Shown: one piece after another, positions 49,571-56,231 of the stretch
Layout of the letters: each line of letters starts with the position of its first letter
How positions within the stretch are numbered: the first letter of the stretch is position 1
DNA from: an uncultured Eubacteriales bacterium
GTDB lineage: Bacteria; Bacillota; Clostridia; Oscillospirales; Oscillospiraceae
Assembly: GCA_900546615.1 (NCBI GenBank)
Contig: URDJ01000010.1
Coordinates: 6,387 to 70,386 of the forward strand
Reading direction: 5' to 3'
Length of the DNA: 64,000 nucleotides
Position numbers and translations under genes: made by a program
The notes under the pieces: model-generated
What the model was told of the DNA's origin: nothing
What the model saw: the letters and a program-made list of their open reading frames with translations, nothing else
Database searches by the model: none

Positions 49571-51094
49571 ATGAAGACCCGGGCAAGGCTCGCGGGCCTG
49601 CTCCTGATACTCGCAATGCTGCTCTCCGCCTGCGGAGAGCAGCGCCGCGAGGCGGAGCCCAACATCATTGACGACAAATACCGCAACTGGTACGAGGTCT
49701 TCGTCTACTCCTACTACGACAGCGACGGCGACAGGATAGGCGACCTCGCCGGCCTTGCGGAAAAGCTGGACTACATATCCGGCCTCGGCATGAACGGCAT
49801 CTGGCTCATGCCCATAATGCCCTCGCCGAGCTACCACAAGTACGACGTCACGGACTACTACGACATCGACCCGCAGTACGGCACGCTCGAGGACTTCTCC
49901 GCCATGCTCGAAAAGGCGCACTCGCTCGGCATAGACGTCATCATAGACCTCGTCGTGAACCACACCTCGAGCGAGCACCCCTGGTTTACGAGCGCGAAGT
50001 CGGACGTGAACTCCGAGTACCGCGACTGGTACAACTGGTCGGACACGCAGCAGGACGGCTACGCCAAAGCCGGAGACGCCTATTACGAGTGCCGCTTTGT
50101 CAATACCATGCCGGATTTGAACCTCGATAACCCGGCGGTCAGGGCCGAGATAGAGAACATCCTGCGCTTCTGGCTGGAGGACATGGGCGTGGACGGTTTC
50201 CGGCTCGACGCCGTGACGAGCTATTACACGGGGAACACTGAGAAGAACAAGGAGTTCCTCTCCTGGCTCGGCGACACGGCGCGCAGCATAAAGCCGGACT
50301 GCTACATCGTGGGCGAGGCGTGGACGGACCTCTATGAGATCGCCGACTACTGCGAGGCGGGCATCGACAGCTTTTTCCTCTTTCCCGTTGCCCAGCGCGG
50401 CGGTTACATCGAGGAGATACTAGGCCCCGACGTGAAGGAGCCGGGCAGGAGCTATGGCAACGTCACGGCCCTGCTGGAGATGCGTCTGCCCGAGGGCACC
50501 ATACCCGCGCCCTTCCTGGGCAACCACGACACGGCGAGGGCAGCAAGCATGCTCGGCCCGGACATCGAAAAGCAGAAGATGGCGGCGGGCCTGCTGGCCA
50601 TGATGCGCGGCGGCACCTTCGTCTACTACGGCGACGAGATAGGCATGACCGGCTCGGCCACCGACCCCGACAAGCGGCTCGGCATGTACTGGACGACGCT
50701 CTCGGAGATAACGCACTGCCCGCCGGGGACGACGGTGGCGGAGTATGTGCAGCCCTCCGTCACTGAGCAGCTCGAGGACCCGGACTCGCTTCTGAGCTAC
50801 TACGCCGCGGCCATGCGGCTGAGGAATGAGAACCCGGAGATCGCACGGGGCGCCAGCGAGGTCATCGACAGCGGCGAGGGCGATATCTGCGTCATCCGGC
50901 GCAGCTGGAACGGCGAGAGCTGCGTCATCGTCATAAATCCTTCCGAAAACGCACACGAGCTGGACACGGAGCCGCTCGGCCTCTCCGGGCTGCTGCTCGC
51001 CGGCGAGCTCTGCGCATCAGGCAGCGGCGTCGGCTTCAAAGGCGGCGTCCTGCAGCTGCCCGCATATTCCATAGCCATCCTGAGACAAAGCTGA
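49571..51094 (+). CDS. Lipid-anchored extracellular GH13 alpha-amylase
   Basis: The 507-residue lipoprotein has a lipobox (MLLSACG, Cys21) and a GH13 domain starting NWYEVFVYSYYDSDGDRIGDLAGLAEKLDYI. Catalytic regions are DLVVNHTSSEHPWF, GFRLDAVTSYY (nucleophile D213), YIVGEAW (acid E249) and FLGNHDTARA (D320). The DSDGDRIGDL loop is a typical calcium-binding site of this subfamily. Outside the membrane it would cut starch into dextrins for the MalEFG importer encoded immediately upstream. The C-terminal beta domain is short. A hairpin 95 nt downstream may terminate the operon. Confidence 0.92.
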   Translation: MKTRARLAGLLLILAMLLSACGEQRREAEPNIIDDKYRNWYEVFVYSYYDSDGDRIGDLAGLAEKLDYISGLGMNGIWLMPIMPSPSYHKYDVTDYYDIDPQYGTLEDFSAMLEKAHSLGIDVIIDLVVNHTSSEHPWFTSAKSDVNSEYRDWYNWSDTQQDGYAKAGDAYYECRFVNTMPDLNLDNPAVRAEIENILRFWLEDMGVDGFRLDAVTSYYTGNTEKNKEFLSWLGDTARSIKPDCYIVGEAWTDLYEIADYCEAGIDSFFLFPVAQRGGYIEEILGPDVKEPGRSYGNVTALLEMRLPEGTIPAPFLGNHDTARAASMLGPDIEKQKMAAGLLAMMRGGTFVYYGDEIGMTGSATDPDKRLGMYWTTLSEITHCPPGTTVAEYVQPSVTEQLEDPDSLLSYYAAAMRLRNENPEIARGASEVIDSGEGDICVIRRSWNGESCVIVINPSENAHELDTEPLGLSGLLLAGELCASGSGVGFKGGVLQLPAYSIAILRQS

Positions 51095-51578
51095 AGGGCC
51101 TGCTGCCGTTACAGCAATCGATATCGCCTGTCAGCTCCTGCTCGAAGCGTTACATGGATTCAAATTTTAGCAGGTACAGCGCACAATAAGCTCCCCTGCG
51201 CAAGGGGAGCTTTCGCCGAAGGCAACTGAGCGGTCACCCGTTATTCCGCACGCCCAAGGCGCGCGGCCGGGTCGTCGGGGACGCCGACCCCTACGAGTTT
51301 ACGCAAAACGTACACGGGTGCGGGAACGGTACGGCGTGGGAGAAAACCATCACGTCCGGGCGGGGGTGGAACCCCGCCCGGATATCATATCCAAACGCCG
51401 CAGGCGTTTCACCTTAAACGTCGGATAGGACTACCGGGGTGAGTGGGAGAGGCGGGCGGGACGCATCCATTGCGATGGGTGCTTCCAGCCCATATATAAG
51501 CCGCTTTTCTTTGGGGCTCACCCCGTTTCTTTTGGCAAGGGCAAAGAAATGGGGTGAAATTATACCCCAGCGCCAGTC
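51095..51578. repeat. Non-coding patchwork of palindromic repeats
   Basis: No gene is seen in these 484 nt. They contain a hairpin AGCTCCCCT-N5-AGGGGAGCT (51189-51211), which may terminate the starch operon, followed by GCCGAAGGCAACTGAG. Next come GC-rich direct phrases (GGGTCGTCGGGGACGCCGACCCCTACGA, about 51269-51296), a hairpin CCGGGCGGGG...CCCCGCCCGG (about 51357-51381), a small AACGCC...GGCGTT stem, and the palindromic repeat at 51507-51556. From memory such blocks occur as dispersed intergenic repeats in Oscillospiraceae. Confidence 0.7.
51507..51556 (+). repeat. Palindromic dispersed repeat, copy 1
   Basis: The core is a hairpin CACCCCGTTTCTTTT (51519-51533) with CAAAGAAATGGGGTG (51542-51556). 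Nearly the same 50-nt sequence occurs inverted at the right edge of the window (63951-64000), showing it is dispersed. Confidence 0.85.
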
Positions 51579-51788
51579 TCATCTTTCATCGCTCAACCCA
51601 AGCAGATAGTCCGTGCTCGTTCCATAGAGCTCCGCGAGCTTTATCAGCACCTGAGTCGGTATATCATTCTCTCCGGTCTCATACTTTGAGTACCCCGTCT
51701 GCGACATCTGCAAATACTTCGCCACCTGCGTCTGAGTCATATCCGCATCCTCACGCAGGTCCCTAATCCCCGGATATATGCGTCTCAC
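51579..51788 (-). CDS. Xre-family HTH regulator
   Basis: The protein (69 residues from GTG 51788) is a single HTH_3 domain: RIYPGIRDLREDADMTQTQVAKYLQMSQTGYSKYETGENDIPTQVLIKLAELYGTSTDYLLGLSDER. It matches small Clostridial regulators closely. The start is unsure: the only Shine-Dalgarno-like GGAGG overlaps GTG 51788, and the next Met is 16 codons in. A strong minus-strand terminator ends only about 15 nt upstream (51803-51835), leaving little room for a promoter. The domain itself is intact. Confidence 0.8.
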   Translation of the reverse strand: MRRIYPGIRDLREDADMTQTQVAKYLQMSQTGYSKYETGENDIPTQVLIKLAELYGTSTDYLLGLSDER

Positions 51789-51802
51789 CTCCGCGTGGTG
51801 CA

Positions 51803-51835
51803 AAAACCGCCGGCCTGTGATGGGCCGGCGGTTTT
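51803..51835 (-). terminator. Terminator of the second 2-hydroxyacyl-CoA dehydratase operon
   Basis: A perfect 13-bp stem (51823-51835 with 51803-51815) carries a T run on the minus strand. It lies 11 nt beyond the stop of the 68-codon gene. Confidence 0.9.
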
Positions 51836-51845
51836 GATCTTTCTC

Positions 51846-52052
51846 TTACACTATCCTTCTGTCGCGCTTCTGGCTGTCGTAGTGCTTGTTCAGGAAGGGA
51901 CGGATGACGTAGTAGATGAGCTTGTTCTCGAGATTGAAAAAGTATATCCCGAAAGTCACGAGGAAGGTCAGAAAACCGAACAGGGTCAGCTTGCCGACTA
52001 CCTTCAGCGCCCGCTTCTTCGCCGGGAGTTTTGCCTTCTTTGCTTTCTTCAT
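51846..52052 (-). CDS. Small single-pass membrane protein in the dehydratase operon
   Basis: The 68-residue protein has a Lys-rich start (MKKAKKAKLPAKKRALKVVG), one transmembrane segment (about 22-40, TLFGFLTFLVTFGIYFF) and a polar tail (RPFLNKHYDSQKRDRRIV). I do not recognise the family. It starts 20 nt after the stop of the dehydratase subunit gene, precedes the operon terminator and is on the same strand, so it is very likely cotranscribed. A membrane-tethering or regulatory role for the dehydratase would be speculation. Confidence 0.65.
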   Translation of the reverse strand: MKKAKKAKLPAKKRALKVVGKLTLFGFLTFLVTFGIYFFNLENKLIYYVIRPFLNKHYDSQKRDRRIV

Positions 52053-52072
52053 TTCGCTTTACCTGCCTTTCC

Positions 52073-53674
52073 TTACCACGCCTCGGAGTCGTCGAAGTCC
52101 ACCAGCGTCTCGTCCAGCGGCTCCTCGCCCACGACGACCGACATGTAGTTATTAACTATATTGCGCATGTCGCGCCGCGAGATCGTGCGGCAGTCCTCGA
52201 GGTCGTGCTCCACAAAGATGAAGTAGAAGCCCAGGTCCCTCGCCTGCTCCTCCATCATCGCGTGGACGCCGTTCATGCCCTTGCAGGCGACGTTGTCGTT
52301 CATGAGAACCATGTCGCAGTTGAAGTTCTTCGCCCAATCCCAGATGGCGTTGACGTTCTCCCAGCCGCCGACGGCGTGGTGGCGCATGACGCCTTTCTCC
52401 GAGAACAGTGCGAGGTCCTTTATCGCCTGCTCCGGGTCGTCCGTGCTTATCATGTTGTGGCCCATCGTCGAGTCCATGTTCAGCACGATGTTCACGCCCC
52501 AGCAGTTCTGTATCCAGGTCGGGAAGTCCGTGTAGTACACCGCCGAGGGGCCCCACAGGAAGGCCCTGTGCCTCGTCTTGCCGCCGAAGGGCTCGTACTT
52601 CTTCTTGTAGCAGCGTCGCATGATCTTGATGACCTTGCGGTCCGTCTTCGTGAAGTAGTCCTCCTGCCCGTTGACGCTCGCCCACGAGTACAGCCTGTAC
52701 AGCGTCTCCGCTATGCCGCAGAGCGCCGAGTACGGGGTCTTGAAAATGTCCCACTTCTCCAGCTCTATCGTGTTCTGCTCGTTCATATGCTTGGCGCGCG
52801 CGAACAGGGCGTCCCAGTCGTACTTCTCTCCGTATTCCTTCTCGATGAATGCAATCGCATCCTTGAGCACCTGCGTCGAGTACGGGTGCGCGCCCGGCTC
52901 GTTGTGTATCATCGCCATGGTGATGGGGAAGTCGGGCAGGCCTATCCTGCGGCGCTGGAACATGCTCGTCGCCTCGCTGGCGTTGCAGGGCATGTTCGTC
53001 GAGAGCAGGGCCTTGCCGATGAGCGGGAAGTCGTCCTCGAAGGTGACGCCCGTCTCCGCCGAGCAGCGGGAGCACACGTCCGCCGGCAGGCCGAAACTCT
53101 CCGCCACGTCGATGTAGTGCGGCTGCAGATGCTGGTCGATGTCGCAGATGATGAACTCGGGCAGGGTCTGCAGCGGGATGGGGATCAGGTTCGGGAAGCC
53201 CGCCATAAAGAGGGGCGGCATAACCTCGTCCATGGGGACGATCTTGTCGGTCAGCGGGCCGCCGCCCAGCCTGCGGTCGTTCGCCAGCACCAGGGCTATC
53301 TTCTTCGTCAGGCTCTGCACTATGGCGTGCATATTGAGATGCGCTATCTTCAGCTCAGGGCCGCGGAAGCCCTCGAACAGCCTGTCTATAAAGCAGAAAG
53401 TGCCGAGATAGCTGCCCATCCACCTGTATTCCCACATGCCCTTGAGCACCGGCAGGGGCGCGCTCGCCACCATTATGCCCATGCTCTTGAGATTGTTCAG
53501 CCAGGCAAGATAGTCCACCATCGTGTCGTGTACGCCGCGCCACTCGCGGTATTTCGCTATGCCGGTCTTGTCGTAGAACCGGCTCCTCAGGCCGCCCGTG
53601 CCATGCTCCGCCTGCCATTTGGGGTCGAACTTCTGAAGCTTCTTGTCTATCGCCGCGGTTATCGGATTTTTCAT
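52073..53674 (-). CDS. 2-hydroxyacyl-CoA dehydratase family subunit (533 residues)
   Basis: This is an HgdA-like subunit of the 2-hydroxyacyl-CoA dehydratase/benzoyl-CoA reductase family. Candidate cluster ligands are C201 and C204 (PADVCSRCSAETG) with C230 (STNMPCNASEA). The C-terminal half has FKTPYSALCGIAETLYRLYSWASVNGQEDYF and CDMVLMNDNVACKGMNGVHAMM, followed by IFVEHDLEDCRTISRRDMRNIVNNYM. It is larger than the 473-residue subunit at the left edge and clearly a different paralogue. It forms a pair with the next upstream gene (17-nt gap). Substrate is unknown; no CoA transferase or activase gene is nearby. Confidence 0.82.
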   Translation of the reverse strand: MKNPITAAIDKKLQKFDPKWQAEHGTGGLRSRFYDKTGIAKYREWRGVHDTMVDYLAWLNNLKSMGIMVASAPLPVLKGMWEYRWMGSYLGTFCFIDRLFEGFRGPELKIAHLNMHAIVQSLTKKIALVLANDRRLGGGPLTDKIVPMDEVMPPLFMAGFPNLIPIPLQTLPEFIICDIDQHLQPHYIDVAESFGLPADVCSRCSAETGVTFEDDFPLIGKALLSTNMPCNASEATSMFQRRRIGLPDFPITMAMIHNEPGAHPYSTQVLKDAIAFIEKEYGEKYDWDALFARAKHMNEQNTIELEKWDIFKTPYSALCGIAETLYRLYSWASVNGQEDYFTKTDRKVIKIMRRCYKKKYEPFGGKTRHRAFLWGPSAVYYTDFPTWIQNCWGVNIVLNMDSTMGHNMISTDDPEQAIKDLALFSEKGVMRHHAVGGWENVNAIWDWAKNFNCDMVLMNDNVACKGMNGVHAMMEEQARDLGFYFIFVEHDLEDCRTISRRDMRNIVNNYMSVVVGEEPLDETLVDFDDSEAW

Positions 53675-53691
53675 CTTTTTCTCCCCCTTCC

Positions 53692-54873
53692 TCAGGCGTT
53701 TATTTTCTTGATCTCAAGGCTCTCGACAAAGGCCTGGAACCTCGTGCGCAGCTGGCCCACCGAGCCGAGCGCGTACTCCTTCTCAATGGTGCAGCAGGGC
53801 ACGCCCATCTCGTTTTGCAGGACAAAGGAGCCGAGCACCTTCTCATAGCTCCAGAACTCGCAGAACTTCATGTTCTCGTACACCACGCCGTCGGCCTTGT
53901 ACTCATCCACGAGGCGCTTGACCTCCGTGTGCCTCTGGTCTATCTTGTCGCCGGACATGAACCTCGCGCACTGGTTCCAGTGCAGGTAGTGGCGGCAGAT
54001 GGCGTCGTAGGCGCTCTCGCCCGGAGCGATGTCTATGCGCTCACGGCTCGGGAAGCTGCCGAAGCAGTAGCGGTCCGCCACGACCATGGCCCCGCACATC
54101 TCCACCAGCTTCGTGAAGTCCGGGTCGTCTATCTCCGAGCCGACCATGACCAGCCTCGCCCTGAACGGGAACTTCGGCTCCGGCTCGCGGGTCTTTATCT
54201 CCTCCAGCGTCTCTTTGATATATGGCAGTATCAGCTCGTGCGGACATACCTGGCTCACCAGCTGAATGACGTGGAACTCATAACCGGTGATGGGCGGGTT
54301 GTCCAGCTTGCGGAAGTTGCCTATCTCGGTTATCGTGTCGCACAGCTCGTTAAAATCTTCCACCGCCTTACGCAGCGCGGCCTCGGAGGTGTCGATCCCA
54401 AAACGCTTTTCCAGCTCGTCCAGCACTTTGAGCTTCAGCTGGGCCTTGTAGTAATCGAGGGAGGTCTTGTCGCCCTTCATGGGCGGGTCGATGATAGTGA
54501 CGAAAAACTTGTCGTTCTTCACCGGGTTTATCAGGAAGAAGTGCTCCTGCATTCTCTCCATGGCGGCGCAGCTCTCGGCGCCGAACAGGGCGCTCAGATA
54601 GTTGTAGCCGCCCTCAATGCCGCGCTCAAGGATGGAACGGACGTAGGGACAGTTGCGGTTGGTCATATAATATGTAGCGACGTCCGTGGAGGAGCAGCGC
54701 GGCGCGCGCAGGCGCGAGGAAAAGCAGCCCGGAAGATTGAGCAGGACTTCGGGGATATAGTAGCAGTTATATCCCAGGGCGATCTTGCCCTCTCCCACCG
54801 CCTGCGTCACAAGCTCGTTCTGAGCTTCCTGCAGGAGGTTTTCAAAGTAGATCAGATGTTTCAGATCCTTCAA
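53692..54873 (-). CDS. 2-hydroxyacyl-CoA dehydratase family subunit (393 residues)
   Basis: The HgdB-like partner subunit: LIYFENLLQEAQNELVTQAVGEGKIALGYNCYYIPEVLLNLPGCFSSRLRAP, cysteines at 50, 60 and 75 (CSSTDVATYYMTNRNCPYVRS), then RLVMVGSEIDDPDFTKLVEMCGAMVVADRYCFGS and the family C-terminus MGVPCCTIEKEYALGSVGQLRTRFQAFVE. The start is TTG 54873, because AGGGGG sits 7 nt upstream and sequence similarity begins there. It is the first gene of the operon, with a consensus promoter 76 nt upstream. Confidence 0.82.
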   Translation of the reverse strand: MKDLKHLIYFENLLQEAQNELVTQAVGEGKIALGYNCYYIPEVLLNLPGCFSSRLRAPRCSSTDVATYYMTNRNCPYVRSILERGIEGGYNYLSALFGAESCAAMERMQEHFFLINPVKNDKFFVTIIDPPMKGDKTSLDYYKAQLKLKVLDELEKRFGIDTSEAALRKAVEDFNELCDTITEIGNFRKLDNPPITGYEFHVIQLVSQVCPHELILPYIKETLEEIKTREPEPKFPFRARLVMVGSEIDDPDFTKLVEMCGAMVVADRYCFGSFPSRERIDIAPGESAYDAICRHYLHWNQCARFMSGDKIDQRHTEVKRLVDEYKADGVVYENMKFCEFWSYEKVLGSFVLQNEMGVPCCTIEKEYALGSVGQLRTRFQAFVESLEIKKINA

Positions 54874-54948
54874 TTTGCAGCCCCCTTGTTTATAATTTGT
54901 CAATTAAAAAACTTGAAATGCACAATAAACGCGACCTCATGTGTTAAA

Positions 54949-54977
54949 ATTATAGTACAAACTGCCCAGCTTGTCAA
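54949..54977 (-). promoter_or_regulatory. Consensus promoter of the second dehydratase operon
   Basis: The minus strand has TTGACA (54972-54977), a 17-nt spacer and TATAAT (54949-54954), a perfect match to the sigma-A consensus. Confidence 0.92.
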
Positions 54978-55046
54978 ACATTTATCGCCCCTGGCGTCCG
55001 AAAACCAACTGGTCTGCCATGGACCATGACCAGAGACGGCAAAATA

Positions 55047-55078
55047 CAGGGCCGCCGCCCGTATGGGCAGCGGCCCTG
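55047..55078 (-). terminator. Terminator of the ribbon-helix-helix gene
   Basis: A 14-bp stem (55065-55078 with 55047-55060, one mismatch) is followed on the minus strand by TATTTTG, directly after the stop codon. Confidence 0.8.
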
Positions 55079-55083
55079 CTGCT

Positions 55084-55263
55084 TCAATCCTCCGTGTAGT
55101 TTTCCAGCGCGTACTCGATGCACTGGTTGACGATCTTGTTGAAGGACACGCCCGTTTTCAGGTTCAGCTCGCAGATGCGGTCGAAGGTGGAGGCCTTCAT
55201 CCGTATCGTGCGGCTCACCGTCGAGAGCTTCTCGTCCTCAGTGTTGATTTTAAACGGCTCCAT
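55084..55263 (-). CDS. Small ribbon-helix-helix DNA-binding protein
   Basis: The 59-residue protein runs from ATG 55263 (GGAGG at 8 nt) to TGA 55084. It reads MEPFKINTEDEKLSTVSRTI, then RMKASTFDRICELNLKTGVSFNKIVNQCIEYALENYTED, a classic Arc/CopG-type pattern: a basic beta strand (TVSRTIRMK), helix (TFDRICELNLKTG) and S/N-x-x-V helix. It probably represses its own promoter through two ATGTACAT palindromes upstream. No toxin gene is adjacent, so it looks like a lone regulator, not an antitoxin. Confidence 0.8.
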   Translation of the reverse strand: MEPFKINTEDEKLSTVSRTIRMKASTFDRICELNLKTGVSFNKIVNQCIEYALENYTED

Positions 55264-55309
55264 GTCCTCGCCTCCGATAGATATTGTAATCGCAAAAGCA
55301 AAGCATTAT

Positions 55310-55344
55310 AATGTACATATAAGCAATCATAATTTATGTACATA
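55310..55344. promoter_or_regulatory. Twin ATGTACAT palindromes upstream of the RHH gene
   Basis: Two copies of the 8-bp palindrome ATGTACAT (55311-55318 and 55336-55343) lie 25 bp apart centre to centre. A minus-strand TATAAT (55305-55310) abuts the first, so they flank or overlap the core promoter of the ribbon-helix-helix gene. Confidence 0.65.
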
Positions 55345-55378
55345 GATGTGCTGATGCTGATGCAGCGCGGCCAGGGGC

Positions 55379-56107
55379 TCACCCTCCGTAGCGCGAGGGT
55401 GTGCGGCGTTTGTGTTCTGTGGCGGCGTGCATGCGCTCGATCCGGGCCTTTATCTCCGGCGCTGTCTCCAGGCCCTTCACTGCCTTATCTATATCTGCAT
55501 AGCTCACGCCCATCTCAGACTCGTCCGTCTGGCCCTCGAACAGGCCCGCCGACGGCGCCTTCTCGATTATCGCACGCGGGCAGCCCAGATATTCCAAAAA
55601 CTCGTATATCTCGCCCACCGTCAGGTCCGCTATCGGGTTCAGGTCATAGGCCCCGTCGCCCCATTTCGTGAAATAGCCCACGTAGGCCTCGCTCGCGTTG
55701 CCTGTGCCCGCCACTATGCGGCCCTCCGCGTGCGCGATCGCGTAGAGCGTCAGCATCCTCAGCCTCGGCGCGATATTCGCCACGGCCATCTCCGTCATTT
55801 TCGTCACTCCCGACAGCGCCGCAAGCTCCGCCTCGCGCACCGGCGTCAGGTCCACCGTCCGCGTCTCTATCCCGAACTTCTCCGCGACCTCCAGCCCGTC
55901 GTCCCTGTCCATGCCGTAATTCCGCTTCGAGGCGCAGGGCATGATAACGCCTACGGTGTCCTCGCAGGCCAGCTTGCACAGGATGCCGACGAGCGCAGAA
56001 TCCTTCCCGCCCGAATTGCCGAACACTATGCCGCGCGCGCCGCTGTTGCGCAGGTATCCCCGTATGTACTCCACCCGCGCCTCTGTCTCATTTGCGTAGT
56101 TCCTCAT
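55379..56107 (-). CDS. nadE: NAD+ synthase, ammonia-dependent
   Basis: The 242-residue protein makes NAD+ from nicotinic acid adenine dinucleotide, ATP and ammonia. The ATP-pyrophosphatase loop SGGKDS is at 32-37; GTGNASEAYVGYFTKWGDGAYDLNPIADLTVGEIYEFLEYLG and EKAPSAGLFEGQTDESEMGVSYADID follow. There is no glutaminase domain, so it depends on free ammonia, which fits the neighbouring divergent glutamine synthetase gene. A promoter (TTGACA-16-CATAAT) lies at 56133-56160. Confidence 0.96.
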   Translation of the reverse strand: MRNYANETEARVEYIRGYLRNSGARGIVFGNSGGKDSALVGILCKLACEDTVGVIMPCASKRNYGMDRDDGLEVAEKFGIETRTVDLTPVREAELAALSGVTKMTEMAVANIAPRLRMLTLYAIAHAEGRIVAGTGNASEAYVGYFTKWGDGAYDLNPIADLTVGEIYEFLEYLGCPRAIIEKAPSAGLFEGQTDESEMGVSYADIDKAVKGLETAPEIKARIERMHAATEHKRRTPSRYGG

Positions 56108-56132
56108 GCTTTGCTCCCTCCTTATGCGGTTA

Positions 56133-56160
56133 TTATGTACTATTTTATTTCAATGTCAAG
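56133..56160 (-). promoter_or_regulatory. Promoter of nadE
   Basis: The minus strand has TTGACA (56155-56160), a 16-nt spacer and CATAAT (56133-56138), 26 nt before the nadE ATG. Confidence 0.8.
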
Positions 56161-56231
56161 CCAGTCCTTGACGCGGTCGGGAATTTGAGTTAATCTTCTT
56201 GTGTATTTTCTTCTGAAAAAGGTGATGAGCT

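Noticed and set aside
55084..55263. The ribbon-helix-helix gene as an antitoxin of a toxin-antitoxin pair
   Set aside because: No small toxin-like gene is adjacent on either strand, and the gene has its own promoter and terminator.
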